A DNA stretch of 64,000 nucleotides from assembly GCA_016713225.1 (NCBI GenBank), contig JADJPO010000011.1, positions 434,001 to 498,000 of the forward strand, given 5' to 3'. The stretch comes from Kineosporiaceae bacterium. Lineage in GTDB: Bacteria > Actinomycetota > Actinomycetes > Actinomycetales > Kineosporiaceae. The position numbers and the translations under genes are program-made. The notes under the pieces are model-generated. The model saw only the letters and a program-made list of their open reading frames with translations, was not told where the DNA came from and ran no database searches. Positions 16,619 through 25,665 of the stretch are shown piece by piece (the stretch's first letter is position 1; every line of letters begins with the position of its first letter).

Positions 16619-17920
16619 TCAGTCGGTTGGGCTGACGTCGGTCGGTGTGACGTCGGTCGGTGTGACGTCGGTCTGGCCGACGTCGGTCGGGGCGGAGTCC
16701 GTGAGGGTCGAGTCCGTCGGAGTGGAGTCGGTCGGGGTCGTGTCGGTCGTCGCAGAGTCGGCAGAGTCGGAGGGCGTTGCGGACGGGCTCACGGAGAGGC
16801 TCGCGGAGAGGCTCACGGACGGACTGGTTGATGACGGACTCGAGGACGGACTCGAGGACGGACTCGGTGAGGACGCCGGCGAGGGCGTCGGCGTCGGCGA
16901 GCTGGATGGCGAGTTGGATGGCGACGGCGATGGCGTGGGGCTGGGCCGACCGGTGGGACTCGCGGCAACGGCCGGCGGACCGATCGGCACCTGCCCGGAG
17001 GCAAACGCCGCCGCGAGCCGGATCACGGTGTCGGCGTAGGCAACCGAGTTGTTGTAGCGCAGCACGGCCGAGCGCAGCCCGACCGGGTCGGCGAGGTCGG
17101 CGCCGCCATGGCAGAGGTAGGCGGCCGCGGTCAGCGCGGCGTCCCGCAGGTTCTGGGGGTCGGGTGTGCGGCCCGGATCGGCCGAGCGCGCGAATCCGGC
17201 CCAGGTGCCCGGCAGGAACTGCATCGGGCCGACCGCGCGGTCGAACACCGGGTCACCGTCGAGGCGACCGCGGTCGGTGTCCATCACCCGCGTGGTGCCG
17301 GGCCGGCCGCCGTCCAGCCGGATGCCGATGATGGGCGGACGCACGACGCCGTCCGGCCCGAGCACGGCGCCGCCGAAACGGCCGTTGTCCGACTCCACGG
17401 TGCCGATCGCGGCCAGCAGGCTCCAGGGCAGGTGACAGCCCGGATCGGTGCGGGCCAGCCGGTCCGCGGCGCTGCGATACGCGGCCAGCGCCCCGGCGGG
17501 AAGGCCCGGCGACACGATGCGGCCGGCGGGTACCGGGTCGCTGCTCTCGTGCGTGCGCAGCGGGGCCGGGCGCGTGGTGGGCGCCATCGTCGACGTCACC
17601 GATGTTGTCGATGGCACCGGCCCAGACGACGAGGCGAGCTCGGTGGCGTAGCGCGCCAGACGTTCCAGGTCGACGGGTGGTGCGGCCTGCGTGAGTGGCG
17701 GCGTGGCCGCCGACTCCAAACTGGTGCGCACGTCGTCCCGGCTCGCCCCGCCGGCCCCGGCGGCCGACAGTGCGGCGACGCAGGCCAGCAGGACGGCGCC
17801 GCTGATCGCCCAGGAAGCGACCGACCGAGCACGGTGCCTCGGGGGACGGGGCGTGAACCGGTGGCGGGGCAGGGCGTCGCGGGGGCGCGGGGCAGGCGGA
17901 TCCGCTCGATGTCGAGCCAT
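16619..17920 (-). CDS. secreted lytic transglycosylase with Pro/Ser/Thr and TPTD-repeat tail
   Basis: 433 residues: a basic N-terminus, a membrane segment (AISGAVLLACVAALSAAG, about residues 38-55), a Ser/Pro linker, then an SLT/MltB-type catalytic domain with LPWSLLAAIGTVESDNGRFG (candidate catalytic Glu in VESDNG), AVGPMQFLPGTWA and LRDAALTAAAYLCHGG. After residue 320 the tail is low-complexity: Pro-Ser runs, then about eight tandem pentads of type xTPTD to the C-terminus. It is probably anchored outside the membrane and cleaves peptidoglycan glycan strands; the tail may span or bind the wall. Confidence 0.85.
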   Translation of the reverse strand: MARHRADPPAPRPRDALPRHRFTPRPPRHRARSVASWAISGAVLLACVAALSAAGAGGASRDDVRTSLESAATPPLTQAAPPVDLERLARYATELASSSGPVPSTTSVTSTMAPTTRPAPLRTHESSDPVPAGRIVSPGLPAGALAAYRSAADRLARTDPGCHLPWSLLAAIGTVESDNGRFGGAVLGPDGVVRPPIIGIRLDGGRPGTTRVMDTDRGRLDGDPVFDRAVGPMQFLPGTWAGFARSADPGRTPDPQNLRDAALTAAAYLCHGGADLADPVGLRSAVLRYNNSVAYADTVIRLAAAFASGQVPIGPPAVAASPTGRPSPTPSPSPSNSPSSSPTPTPSPASSPSPSSSPSSSPSSTSPSVSLSASLSVSPSATPSDSADSATTDTTPTDSTPTDSTLTDSAPTDVGQTDVTPTDVTPTDVSPTD

Positions 17921-17989
17921 GCGCGCCCTCCCCGTGTGCCACCCCTACCAGGGTGCAACGGGTTGCGACGTACGTCATCTGCTCAGGCC

Positions 17990-18060
17990 GTCCACCACCC
18001 CGTGATCATGCAATCCGTGCACAAAACGTGCACGAATTGCATGATCACGGGGTGGTGGAC
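17990..18060. repeat. family A inverted pair (33-bp palindrome), likely terminator
   Basis: Two arms of 33 nt (17990-18022 and 18028-18060) are inverted copies with a single mismatch and a 5-nt loop AAAAC. Each arm carries CCACCACCCCG followed by the family A unit TGATCATGCAATCCGTGCAC. It lies 12 nt beyond the stop of the SPFH gene, so on that strand it would form a very stable hairpin just after the coding end. No T-tract follows. Confidence 0.9.
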
Positions 18061-18072
18061 GGGTCGGGGCCC

Positions 18073-19155
18073 CTACTTGGTCGGGGCCGGCGCGGGTGCG
18101 GTCACGGCGAATCCGGTGCCCGGGGCGAACGTCGTCACGCTCGGCGGGATCGCCTTGAGCATGTCGATCTGGGCGCAGGCCGGGCAGTTCTCGTACCCGG
18201 CCTGACGCGCCTTGTTGGCTGCCGCCTCAGCCTCGGCCTGCTTGACCTTGGCCTGAGCCTCGGTCACCGCCGCGAAAGCTGCCTGCGACTTGTTGATGGC
18301 CTCCTGCACGGCTGCCGGCAGGGTGATCTTGGCGAGGTTGAACCGAACGTTGGTGATGAACGCCCCACCCAGGGTGGCGTCGAAGTCGACCGCCAACGTC
18401 TTGTTGATCTCGTCCTGGATCTTGGAGATCTTCAGGTTGCTCTTGCCCGCCGAGGCGTTGACTGCCTGCAGACTGCCGCCGTTCTGCACGAGGGCACAGG
18501 AGGCCTGCAGCTCCGAGCACTGCACCGACCCGATCTGCTCACGCAACGCGTTGCTGATCACCGGGCGCACGATCTGGTCGAGGAAGGTCGCCCAGCCCTC
18601 GTCACTGTCCCAGGCATACCGGAACTCGCCGTCCGCGCCGCGGTACCTGCGGGTGCCGTACTTGTCGTCGAAGGCCTTCAGCGCCTCCGGATCCGCGCTC
18701 AGCTGGAAGTACACGGTGCCCTCGACGCCCACCTCGACGCCGTCCGCGGTCGGCAGGTTCTCGACGTCCACACCGGTGCGATCACCTCGCGTGCTGTCAC
18801 CGGTGATGGTGTAGAAGCGCTGCTGGGCCGGGTAGGGGTGCTTCTGGGAGAAGAACCCGATCCAGGTCACCCCCGAGGCGGGCGGCACGATCTGGCGGAT
18901 CCGGTTGTTGTTCAACGGACCGCCGTTCCGGATCACCGCCACCTCACCACCAGCGGTCTTGGTCACCGCGGTGGGCAAGAGCGCCGCCAACCCCGCCACC
19001 ACGAGCACGCCGATGATCGCCCGGCCCCTCACCCGGGGCATCGACCGCGCGAGCGCCTTGCCGTGCGGCCGCGTGGCGTCCTTCGACGTCCCGCCATCGG
19101 CTGTCCCGGTGTCGCTGTCCTTGTCGCCGTCCTTGGTGTCCGCCACCGGACTCAT
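18073..19155 (-). CDS. SPFH/Band-7 domain membrane protein
   Basis: 360 residues: a charged cytoplasmic N-terminus rich in Asp/Lys, a single membrane helix (AIIGVLVVAGLAALLPTAVT, near residues 40-59), then an SPFH domain (GEVAVIRNGGPLNNNRIRQI, VEVGVEGTVYFQLSADPEAL) and an Ala/Glu/Lys coiled coil. The C-terminus has a CPAC pair (YENCPACAQIDMLK). Such proteins scaffold membrane microdomains; the partner is unknown. ATG 19153-19155 has GGAG 6 nt upstream; a GTG nine bases further in has GGAGG at good spacing and is a real alternative. The palindrome at 17990 probably ends its transcript. Confidence 0.85.
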   Translation of the reverse strand: MSPVADTKDGDKDSDTGTADGGTSKDATRPHGKALARSMPRVRGRAIIGVLVVAGLAALLPTAVTKTAGGEVAVIRNGGPLNNNRIRQIVPPASGVTWIGFFSQKHPYPAQQRFYTITGDSTRGDRTGVDVENLPTADGVEVGVEGTVYFQLSADPEALKAFDDKYGTRRYRGADGEFRYAWDSDEGWATFLDQIVRPVISNALREQIGSVQCSELQASCALVQNGGSLQAVNASAGKSNLKISKIQDEINKTLAVDFDATLGGAFITNVRFNLAKITLPAAVQEAINKSQAAFAAVTEAQAKVKQAEAEAAANKARQAGYENCPACAQIDMLKAIPPSVTTFAPGTGFAVTAPAPAPTK

Positions 19156-19296
19156 CCTCCGCTCCGCACCGGCATCCGCCGGGTAGACAAGCCGTCCGAC
19201 GATCACCAGCGAAGATCGGTTCCCGCCGGGTGTGCCGCCTGCGCACCCATCGGCAGGTCGACGCCCCACCCTGACAGCCGGAGCACCGGCGCATCG

Positions 19297-21123
19297 ATGC
19301 GAGAATCGTGTCTCGTGGAGACCAGCACCCCGACCGACCCAGCGACCGACCCAGCGACCGACCCAGCCGACGAGCTCGACGCGAGCATGCGCAGCGACTG
19401 GGTGGCCCGGTTCGCCGACGAGGTCATCGCCGAGGCCGACCGCCGTCTCGCCGCCGACCCGACCCTGGCCGGCAAGCCGATCATCTGCGCCTCCGGGGTG
19501 AGTCCGTCCGGCCCGATCCACCTGGGCAACCTGCGCGAGATCATGACGCCGCACCTGGTGGCCGACGAGATCCGCCGACGCGGGCGCGACGTCGTCCATC
19601 TGTTGTCGTGGGACGACTACGACCGCTTCCGCAAGGTACCGTTCGGCATCCCCGGGGTCGACGAGAGCTGGAACGAACACATCGGACGACCGCTGACGGC
19701 GATCCCGGCACCGCCCGGCAGCGCGCACGCGAACTGGGCCGAGCACTTCAAGGCGCCGATGCTCGAGGCGTTGGCCCGCATGGGTATCGAGGTGCACCAG
19801 CTCAGCCAGACCACCAAGTACACCGCGGGCGACTACCGCGACCAGATCCTGCTGGCGATGCGCGAGCGGCAGCGGATCGACGCCGTCCTGGGTCGATACC
19901 GCACCAAGAAGGCCGCCCCGGCTGCGGGCACGACCGAGACCACCGACGATGCCGACGAGAACGCGCGGGTCGCCGCCGAGGGATCGGGCGCGGCAGCCGA
20001 GGACGACGGCGCCGGCGCGTCGGGTTATCACCCCTACAAGCCGTACTGCACGGTGTGCGACAAGGACCTCACCACCGTCACCGCCTACGACGACGAGACC
20101 ACCGAGCTCGGCTACACGTGCGCAGCGTGCGGTCACCACGAGTCGGTGAAGCTGGCCGAGTTCACCCGCGGCAAGCTGGTCTGGAAGGTCGACTGGCCGA
20201 TGCGCTGGGCCTACGAGGGGGTGGCCTTCGAGCCGTCCGGGGTGGACCACACCAGCCCGGGGTCCTCGTTCACCGTCGGCACCGAGCTGGTCAGCGAGAT
20301 CTTCGGTGCCCCGGGGCCGATCGGGCCGCGCTACGCCTTCGTCGGCATCAGTGGCATGGCCAAGATGAGCAGCTCCAAGGGCGGGGTGCCCACCGCGATG
20401 GACGCCCTCGAGCTCATGGAGCCCTCGCTGCTGCGCTGGCTGTACGCCCGCCGTCGGCCGAACCAGGCGTTCAACGTCTCGTTCGACGCCGAGATCGCCC
20501 GGCTCTACGACGAGTGGGATGCGTTGGGCCGCAAGGTGTCCGCCGGTACCGCGAGCCCCGCCGACACGGCGTCCTACCATCGCGCCCGCTCGACCCAGAG
20601 CGCCGGCGTGCTGCCGCAGACGCCGCGCCCGGTGGCCTACCGCACCCTGGCCTCGATCGTCGACATCACCACCGGGGACGACGCCCAGACGCTGCGGATC
20701 CTGGCCGACCTGGACCCGGCCGACCCGGTGGCGAGCCTGGACGACGTCCGGCCCCGGTTGGATTGCGTCGAGCGGTGGGTGGCCACGCTGCCCGCCGACC
20801 AGCGCACCCAGGTGCGCACCACCCCGGACGCCGCGCGCCTGGCCGAACTCGACGAGACCCAGCGCGCCGGGTTGCGGCTGCTGCTGGACGGTCTGGCCGA
20901 CCACTGGTCGCTCGATGGACTGACCACTCTGGTCTACGGCGTCCCCAAGCAGCAGTTGGGCCTGGCCCCCGACGTCAAGCCCACCCCGGAGCTGAAGGTC
21001 GCCCAGCGCGCCTTCTTCGCCCTGCTCTACGAGCTGCTGGTCGGCCGCGACACCGGCCCCCGACTGCCCACCCTGCTGCTGGCGGTGGGCCAACCCCGCA
21101 CCCACACCCTCCTCACCCCCTGA
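19297..21123 (+). CDS. lysS: class I lysyl-tRNA synthetase
   Basis: Archaeal-type LysRS1 (lysK family), a class I synthetase unrelated to bacterial class II LysRS. 608 residues. The HIGH-like motif is SPSGPIHLGNLREI near residue 70 and the KMSKS loop is GMAKMSSSKGG near residue 355. A zinc ribbon (CTVCDK and CAACGHH) lies near residues 250-285, following an acidic Ala-rich insertion. The N-terminus carries a 12-nt tandem repeat giving TDPA three times. Start ATG 19297; a GTG at 19315 is also possible. A family B element begins 23 nt after the stop. Confidence 0.94.
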   Translation: MRESCLVETSTPTDPATDPATDPADELDASMRSDWVARFADEVIAEADRRLAADPTLAGKPIICASGVSPSGPIHLGNLREIMTPHLVADEIRRRGRDVVHLLSWDDYDRFRKVPFGIPGVDESWNEHIGRPLTAIPAPPGSAHANWAEHFKAPMLEALARMGIEVHQLSQTTKYTAGDYRDQILLAMRERQRIDAVLGRYRTKKAAPAAGTTETTDDADENARVAAEGSGAAAEDDGAGASGYHPYKPYCTVCDKDLTTVTAYDDETTELGYTCAACGHHESVKLAEFTRGKLVWKVDWPMRWAYEGVAFEPSGVDHTSPGSSFTVGTELVSEIFGAPGPIGPRYAFVGISGMAKMSSSKGGVPTAMDALELMEPSLLRWLYARRRPNQAFNVSFDAEIARLYDEWDALGRKVSAGTASPADTASYHRARSTQSAGVLPQTPRPVAYRTLASIVDITTGDDAQTLRILADLDPADPVASLDDVRPRLDCVERWVATLPADQRTQVRTTPDAARLAELDETQRAGLRLLLDGLADHWSLDGLTTLVYGVPKQQLGLAPDVKPTPELKVAQRAFFALLYELLVGRDTGPRLPTLLLAVGQPRTHTLLTP

Positions 21124-21146
21124 TCCACCCCCAACCCTCTCCCCAA

Positions 21147-21244
21147 CCCGCTCATGCTCCGCAGAAACCGCGCGATGCTCCGCCGGTGACGCTCGCAAAC
21201 GTTGTCATCGGACGACGTCCCGTCACCTGCGGAGCATGAGCGGG
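21147..21244. repeat. family B repeat element, copy 1
   Basis: 98 nt. Outer arms CCCGCTCATGCTCCGCAG (21147-21164) and its exact inverse (21227-21244) form an 18-bp stem. A second direct copy, ATGCTCCGCCGGTGACG (21175-21191), can instead pair with 21221-21237 with one mismatch, so order is direct-direct-inverted. The interior contains AACGTTGTCATCGG (21198-21211), a core shared with the other B copies. It sits 23 nt after the lysS stop and before the sugar importer operon. Confidence 0.9.
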
Positions 21245-21369
21245 CGAGGAACGCGCAGCCGAACTGCGCGGGTGCGTAACGAATCGGTTGCCGTCCTTCG
21301 GGCAGGTCGTGCCTTCACGCTAGGTTGCTGGACGATCCGATCTCTCGATCTCGCCAGGAGGCTCTCCTC

Positions 21370-22647
21370 ATGACCACACGCAGATCCGCGCTGTTGGCAC
21401 TCGGCGCAGCGGCCGCACTCGGGCTCACGGCCTGCGGCGGGGGCACCGGCGCCTCGTCGGCCGGTGGCGCCAGCGCCGACGCGAGCGGCTCCGCGGCCAA
21501 GGTCAGCTCGATCAAGATCGTCGCCGCGGAGTACAGCAAGGACAACACGAAGGCCTTCTGGGACGCGTTCGCCACCGCCTACAAGGCCAAGACCGGCACC
21601 ACGCTCGAGGTGCAGGTGGTCAGCTGGGACAGCATCGACCAGACCTCCTCGACGATGGTGCAGAACAACCAGCCGCCGGACATCCTGAACCTCAACGTCT
21701 ACGCCTCCTACGCCAAGGACGGCCTGCTCTGGTCGGCCGACGACGTCCTGTCGGATGCCGCCAAGGGAGATCTGCTCGACGCGTTCGTGAAGTCCGGGAC
21801 CTACCAGGGCAAGCTCTACGGCATGCCGGACCTGTCCAGCGCGCGGGCGTTCTTCTACAACAAGGACCTGTTCGCCAAGGCCGGCATCGCCGCCCCGCCG
21901 AAGACCTGGGCCGAGTTCGAGGACGACGCCAAGAAGATCACCGCGCTGGGCAACGGCACCGTCGGGTACGCGATGCCGCTCGGCCCGGAGGAGGCCCAGG
22001 GCGAGTTCTCGATCTGGACGTTCAACAACGGCGGCGACTGGAAGGCCGACGGCAAGTGGACGATCAACTCGGCGAAGAACGTCGAGACGCTGACCTTCTT
22101 GAAGAAGCTGGCCGTCGAGGACAAGGTCACCCAGAACAACCCCGGCAAGACCAACCGCGCCGACGCCTTCGACCTGTTCAAGTCCGGTAAGGCCGGCATG
22201 GTGGTCGGGTTCTCGCCGCTCGCCGGCGCGCTCGACGCCGACAAGAAGGTCAACTACGGCGTGGCCCCGATGCCGACCAAGGACGGCGGCGCGCCGCAGA
22301 CCTTCGGTGTCACCGACTACCTGATGGCCTTCAAGAAGCCCGGTAACCAGGAGGCGGTCAAGGCCTTCTACGACCTGTACTACCAGAAGGACCAGGTCAA
22401 CACCTTCATCAAGAAGGAGGGCTTCCTGCCGGTCACCAAGAGCGGTCTCGAGGTGTTCGCCTCCGACCCGAAGCTGAAGGTCTACCTCGACACCCTGCCC
22501 AACATTCACCTCACCCCGACCGACGACCCGACCTGGGACAAGATCAAGCTCGCGGTGCAGCAGAACATCGGTGCGGCCACGGCGCCCAACGGCGACCCGA
22601 AGGCCGTGCTCGACGGGCTGCAGAAGACCGCCGAGACCACGAGCTGA
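21370..22647 (+). CDS. sugar ABC transporter substrate-binding lipoprotein
   Basis: 425-residue family 1 extracellular solute-binding protein. A lipoprotein signal ends in LGLTAC, with the lipidated Cys at residue 22. The mature protein shows MalE-type features: PPDILNLNVYASYAKDGLL, RAFFYNKDLFAKAGI and TWAEFEDDAKKIT. AGGAGG lies 8 nt before the ATG, fixing the start. It is followed by two permease genes but no ATPase, so a shared MsiK-type ATPase elsewhere is expected. The particular sugar cannot be read from sequence. Confidence 0.92.
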   Translation: MTTRRSALLALGAAAALGLTACGGGTGASSAGGASADASGSAAKVSSIKIVAAEYSKDNTKAFWDAFATAYKAKTGTTLEVQVVSWDSIDQTSSTMVQNNQPPDILNLNVYASYAKDGLLWSADDVLSDAAKGDLLDAFVKSGTYQGKLYGMPDLSSARAFFYNKDLFAKAGIAAPPKTWAEFEDDAKKITALGNGTVGYAMPLGPEEAQGEFSIWTFNNGGDWKADGKWTINSAKNVETLTFLKKLAVEDKVTQNNPGKTNRADAFDLFKSGKAGMVVGFSPLAGALDADKKVNYGVAPMPTKDGGAPQTFGVTDYLMAFKKPGNQEAVKAFYDLYYQKDQVNTFIKKEGFLPVTKSGLEVFASDPKLKVYLDTLPNIHLTPTDDPTWDKIKLAVQQNIGAATAPNGDPKAVLDGLQKTAETTS

Positions 22648-22677
22648 CGTTCCCGGTCATCCAACGGTGATCACTCG

Positions 22678-23571
22678 ATGAACACGCGCGGCCGGTCCGG
22701 TCCACTGCAGGCACTGCTGTGGATCGGGCCGGCCCTCGCGCTGATCGTGGGGGTCGTGCTCTTCCCCGCGGTCCGCCTGGTGCAGGCCTCGCTGAATCGC
22801 TTCTCCATCACCGGGTTACGCCAAGGTGGCGCGGGGTGGCGCAACTACCGGGCGGTACTCGAGCACCCCACCTTGGGCACGGTGCTGACCAACACCGTGA
22901 TCTGGGTGGTGGCGGTGGTCGGGCTGACGATCCTGGTCTCGCTGATGCTGGCCCAGTTCCTGAGCAAGGAGTTCCCCGGACGACGCGTGGCCCGCCTGGC
23001 GCTCATCGTGCCGTGGGCGGCGTCCCTGCTCATCACCTCGCAGCTGTTCGTGCTGCTCTACGACTACAACTACGGATTGCTCAACGCGGCCCTGAAGAAG
23101 ATCGGCGTGATCTCGGAATCGATCGACTTCCTCGGCGACGACTCCTGGACCCTGGCCTCGATGATCGTGGTCGGGGTGTTCGTCTCGATCCCGTTCACCA
23201 CCTTCGTGTTCGTGGCCGGGCTCAACGCCATTCCCGATGACCTCCACGAAGCCGCCCTCGTCGACGGCGCCTCACCCTGGCAGGGCTGGCGCCTGATCAC
23301 CTTCCCGTTGCTGCGTCCGGCGATGCTGGTGGCCACGGTGTTGAACACCATCTACGTGTTCAATTCCTTCCCCATCGTCTACACCCTCAACGACCGCAAC
23401 CCCGGGTTCGCTCACGACACCACGATCACCTTCATGTACAAGCTGGCCTTCAAGAGCCAGGAGAAGGACGTCGGGATGTCCGCTGCCGCAGGCCTGCTCA
23501 ACGTCGCCCTGATCCTGGTCGTGGTGGCGATCTACCTGAAGGTCGTCGACTGGCGGGAGGAGACCCGATGA
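22678..23571 (+). CDS. sugar ABC transporter permease, MalF-like
   Basis: 297 residues with six membrane helices. The EAA loop that contacts the ATPase is DLHEAALVDGASPWQGWRLI near residues 188-207, followed by TFPLLRPAMLVATVLNTIYV, typical of MalF/UgpA-type permeases. Its stop overlaps the start of the next permease (ATGA at 23568). Confidence 0.92.
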   Translation: MNTRGRSGPLQALLWIGPALALIVGVVLFPAVRLVQASLNRFSITGLRQGGAGWRNYRAVLEHPTLGTVLTNTVIWVVAVVGLTILVSLMLAQFLSKEFPGRRVARLALIVPWAASLLITSQLFVLLYDYNYGLLNAALKKIGVISESIDFLGDDSWTLASMIVVGVFVSIPFTTFVFVAGLNAIPDDLHEAALVDGASPWQGWRLITFPLLRPAMLVATVLNTIYVFNSFPIVYTLNDRNPGFAHDTTITFMYKLAFKSQEKDVGMSAAAGLLNVALILVVVAIYLKVVDWREETR

Positions 23572-24461
23572 GTCCGGCCGTCAGCACCACCGGCACGAAC
23601 CCGACCGCGGCGACCACATCGACAGCCCGGACGCCGCTCTGGCGGCGGGTGCGCCGTCCGGTCATGGGTCTGGCCGGAGCCGTGATCACGCTGGCCTTCC
23701 TCGCGCCCTACCTGGTGATGGTGCTCGACTCACTGCGCACCAGCACCGATGTGAAGACGACTCCCCCGTCACTGTTCCCGCGCGAGTGGCAGTGGTCGAC
23801 CTACGGCCAGGTGCTCGGGGACGAGCGGTTCCTCAACTGGCTGAAGACCTCGCTGGTGGTCTCGGTGGCCTCGACGGTGATCGTGGTGCTGGTGGCGGTG
23901 CCCGCGGCGTACTACACGGCGCGGTACCGGTTCCCGGGTCGGACGGCGTTCCTGATCCTGGTGCTGGTGACCCAGATGTTCTCGCCCACCTCGCTCGTGG
24001 TCGGCATCTACCGGGAGTTCTTCGAGCTCAACATGGTCAACACCTATGGGGCACTGGTGCTGACCAATGCGGCGTTCAACCTGGCGTTCGCGATCTGGAT
24101 CCTGAACTCGTTCTTCTCCTCCATCCCCAAGGAGGTCGAGGAGGCCGCCGAACTGGACGGCGCGGGCCAGTTCGCCCGACTGTGGCGGATCATGTTGCCG
24201 CTGACCCGCCCGGGCCTGGTGACCGCGACGATCTTCACCTTCATCGCCGCCTGGAACGAGTACGTGGTCGCGTTGACCCTGATGATCGACGACGACAAGA
24301 AGCCGCTGACCGTCGGCATCCGCGCCTACGTCACCGGGTACGAGCAGCACTGGGACCAGATGTTTGCCGCCTCGGTGATCGCCGTCGTCCCGGTCGTCGT
24401 CCTGTTCATGCTGATCGAGAAGCACCTCGTCGGCGGCCTCACCGCCGGCGCCGTCAAGTAG
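23568..24461 (+). CDS. sugar ABC transporter permease, MalG-like
   Basis: 297 residues with six membrane helices and the EAA loop EVEEAAELDGAGQFARLWRI near residues 186-205, then MLPLTRPGLVTATIFTFIAA with the conserved WNEY after it. It pairs with the MalF-like subunit just upstream, to which it is translationally coupled. It is the last gene of the operon and is followed by tandem repeats and a family B element. Confidence 0.92.
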   Translation: MSPAVSTTGTNPTAATTSTARTPLWRRVRRPVMGLAGAVITLAFLAPYLVMVLDSLRTSTDVKTTPPSLFPREWQWSTYGQVLGDERFLNWLKTSLVVSVASTVIVVLVAVPAAYYTARYRFPGRTAFLILVLVTQMFSPTSLVVGIYREFFELNMVNTYGALVLTNAAFNLAFAIWILNSFFSSIPKEVEEAAELDGAGQFARLWRIMLPLTRPGLVTATIFTFIAAWNEYVVALTLMIDDDKKPLTVGIRAYVTGYEQHWDQMFAASVIAVVPVVVLFMLIEKHLVGGLTAGAVK

Positions 24462-24465
24462 CCCC

Positions 24466-24500
24466 ACCCCGAGCCACACCCCGAGCCACACCCCGAGCCC
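24466..24500. repeat. 12-nt tandem repeat, three units
   Basis: Three units of ACCCCGAGCCAC (24466, 24478, 24490; the last is imperfect) fill the space between the permease stop and family B copy 2. A similar two-unit tandem precedes family B copy 3. Confidence 0.8.
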
Positions 24501-24594
24501 AACCCGCTCATGCTCCGCAGGTGACGCCTCATGCTCCGCTACTGACGGTCGACAACGTCGTCAAAGGGCCATACCCGCGCCCCTGCGGAGCATG
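24501..24594. repeat. family B repeat element, copy 2
   Basis: 94 nt. A direct copy AACCCGCTCATGCTCCGCAG + GTGACG (24501-24526), a second partial direct copy CTCATGCTCCGC (24529-24540) followed by GACG, then an inverted copy CCTGCGGAGCATG (24582-24594) that pairs with 24509-24521. The interior holds ACAACGTCGTCAAAGG (24552-24567), matching the B core. It ends 14 nt before the next gene's start codon. Confidence 0.85.
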
Positions 24595-24608
24595 GTTAGG
24601 TTTGCGCC

Positions 24609-25664
24609 ATGGTGCGACGTTTCCGGCGGACACTGGCCGAACGGCCGCACTACGTCACCGCTCTGATCGTGCTGGTGCTGCTCGGCGCCGGGCTGATCGT
24701 GCTGGCCGTGCTGTTGCCCGCGGGCGCGATGCGCGACCTGCTGATCAACCTCGGCGCAACCGTGGTCGGCGTCGTCCTCACGGCGGTCGTCCTCGAACCG
24801 CTGATCGAGATCGCCCGCCGACCCGAGGAGCGCATCCTCACCGCCTTCCCGCACCGCGAGTTCATCAGCGGTGTCGCCGGTGCCCGGCACACGGTCAAGA
24901 TCATGGGCGCCTGGCCCTATGTCATGGACCAGCCGTGGCGCCAACCCTTCCTGGACGCCGCGCGCTCGGCTCTGCGCGCCGGCGCCTCGGTGCGCATCCT
25001 CACCATGGACCCGATGAGCCACGCCGCCGAACAACGTCAGGACGACCTGGGCACCTCGGTCGACGTGGCGGCCCTGATCGCCGACACCCTGGTCGAGCTC
25101 GAATCGTTTCGCGACTCGCTGGATTCCGCTGCGGCCCAACGCTTCTCGGTACGCATCTACTCACTGCTGCCACCGGCTCGGCTCTACCTGACCGACCAGC
25201 GGGCGCTGTGCTCGTTCCTGTCCCAGGGCACGAACCTGGGCACCGACGTCCGGCACTACGACACCAGCATCATGTCCGGCCTGGCGCGGTTCGTCGACGA
25301 ACAGTTCGACGTGATCTGGGGCCACCGGACGACGCGCGCCCTGGACTCGTACTGGCACCTGCCCCTGACCACCAGCAGCGACGGACGGCGCTACGACGTC
25401 CAGTACGTCGAGCTCGATGAGGTCATCTACGTCGCCTCGCGCCGCCTGATCGACGTGCTGTTCCGCCGCCGCCTGCAGGATGAGCAGGTCAGCGTGCCGG
25501 TCAACGGCTCGGTGGCGGTGTTCACCCTCGAGGCCTCCCTCGACAGCAGCGACGAGGTTTCCGGCATCCGGACGGCGCTGGATCGCAAGTACGGCAGCCG
25601 CAGCGAGCTGCGCCAGGGCCTGGGCGCCGTGGTCAAGCTCATCCCACTCCCCACGCCCGACTGA
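24609..25664 (+). CDS. membrane-anchored protein with PLD-like/DUF5919-type domain
   Basis: 351 residues: basic N-terminus, two membrane helices (VTALIVLVLLGAGLIVLAVL, residues 16-35; NLGATVVGVVLTAVVLEPLI, residues 47-66), then a cytoplasmic domain with HTVKIMGAWPYVMDQPW and ALRAGASVRILTMDPMSHAA, resembling the phospholipase-D-like fold seen in DUF5919 proteins. No HKD (HxKxxxxD) motif is visible, so catalysis is doubtful. Function unknown. Family B elements lie just before its start and 40 nt past its stop. Confidence 0.6.
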   Translation: MVRRFRRTLAERPHYVTALIVLVLLGAGLIVLAVLLPAGAMRDLLINLGATVVGVVLTAVVLEPLIEIARRPEERILTAFPHREFISGVAGARHTVKIMGAWPYVMDQPWRQPFLDAARSALRAGASVRILTMDPMSHAAEQRQDDLGTSVDVAALIADTLVELESFRDSLDSAAAQRFSVRIYSLLPPARLYLTDQRALCSFLSQGTNLGTDVRHYDTSIMSGLARFVDEQFDVIWGHRTTRALDSYWHLPLTTSSDGRRYDVQYVELDEVIYVASRRLIDVLFRRRLQDEQVSVPVNGSVAVFTLEASLDSSDEVSGIRTALDRKYGSRSELRQGLGAVVKLIPLPTPD

Positions 25665-25665
25665 C

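Noticed and set aside
18073..21198. Single minus-strand frame of over 1000 codons covering lysS and the SPFH gene
   Set aside because: Only the last 360 codons (SPFH) encode a recognisable protein; the rest is the antisense of lysS.
24609..25664. Phospholipase D activity for the membrane protein
   Set aside because: No HxKxxxxD motif is present; only the fold resemblance is kept in the annotation.
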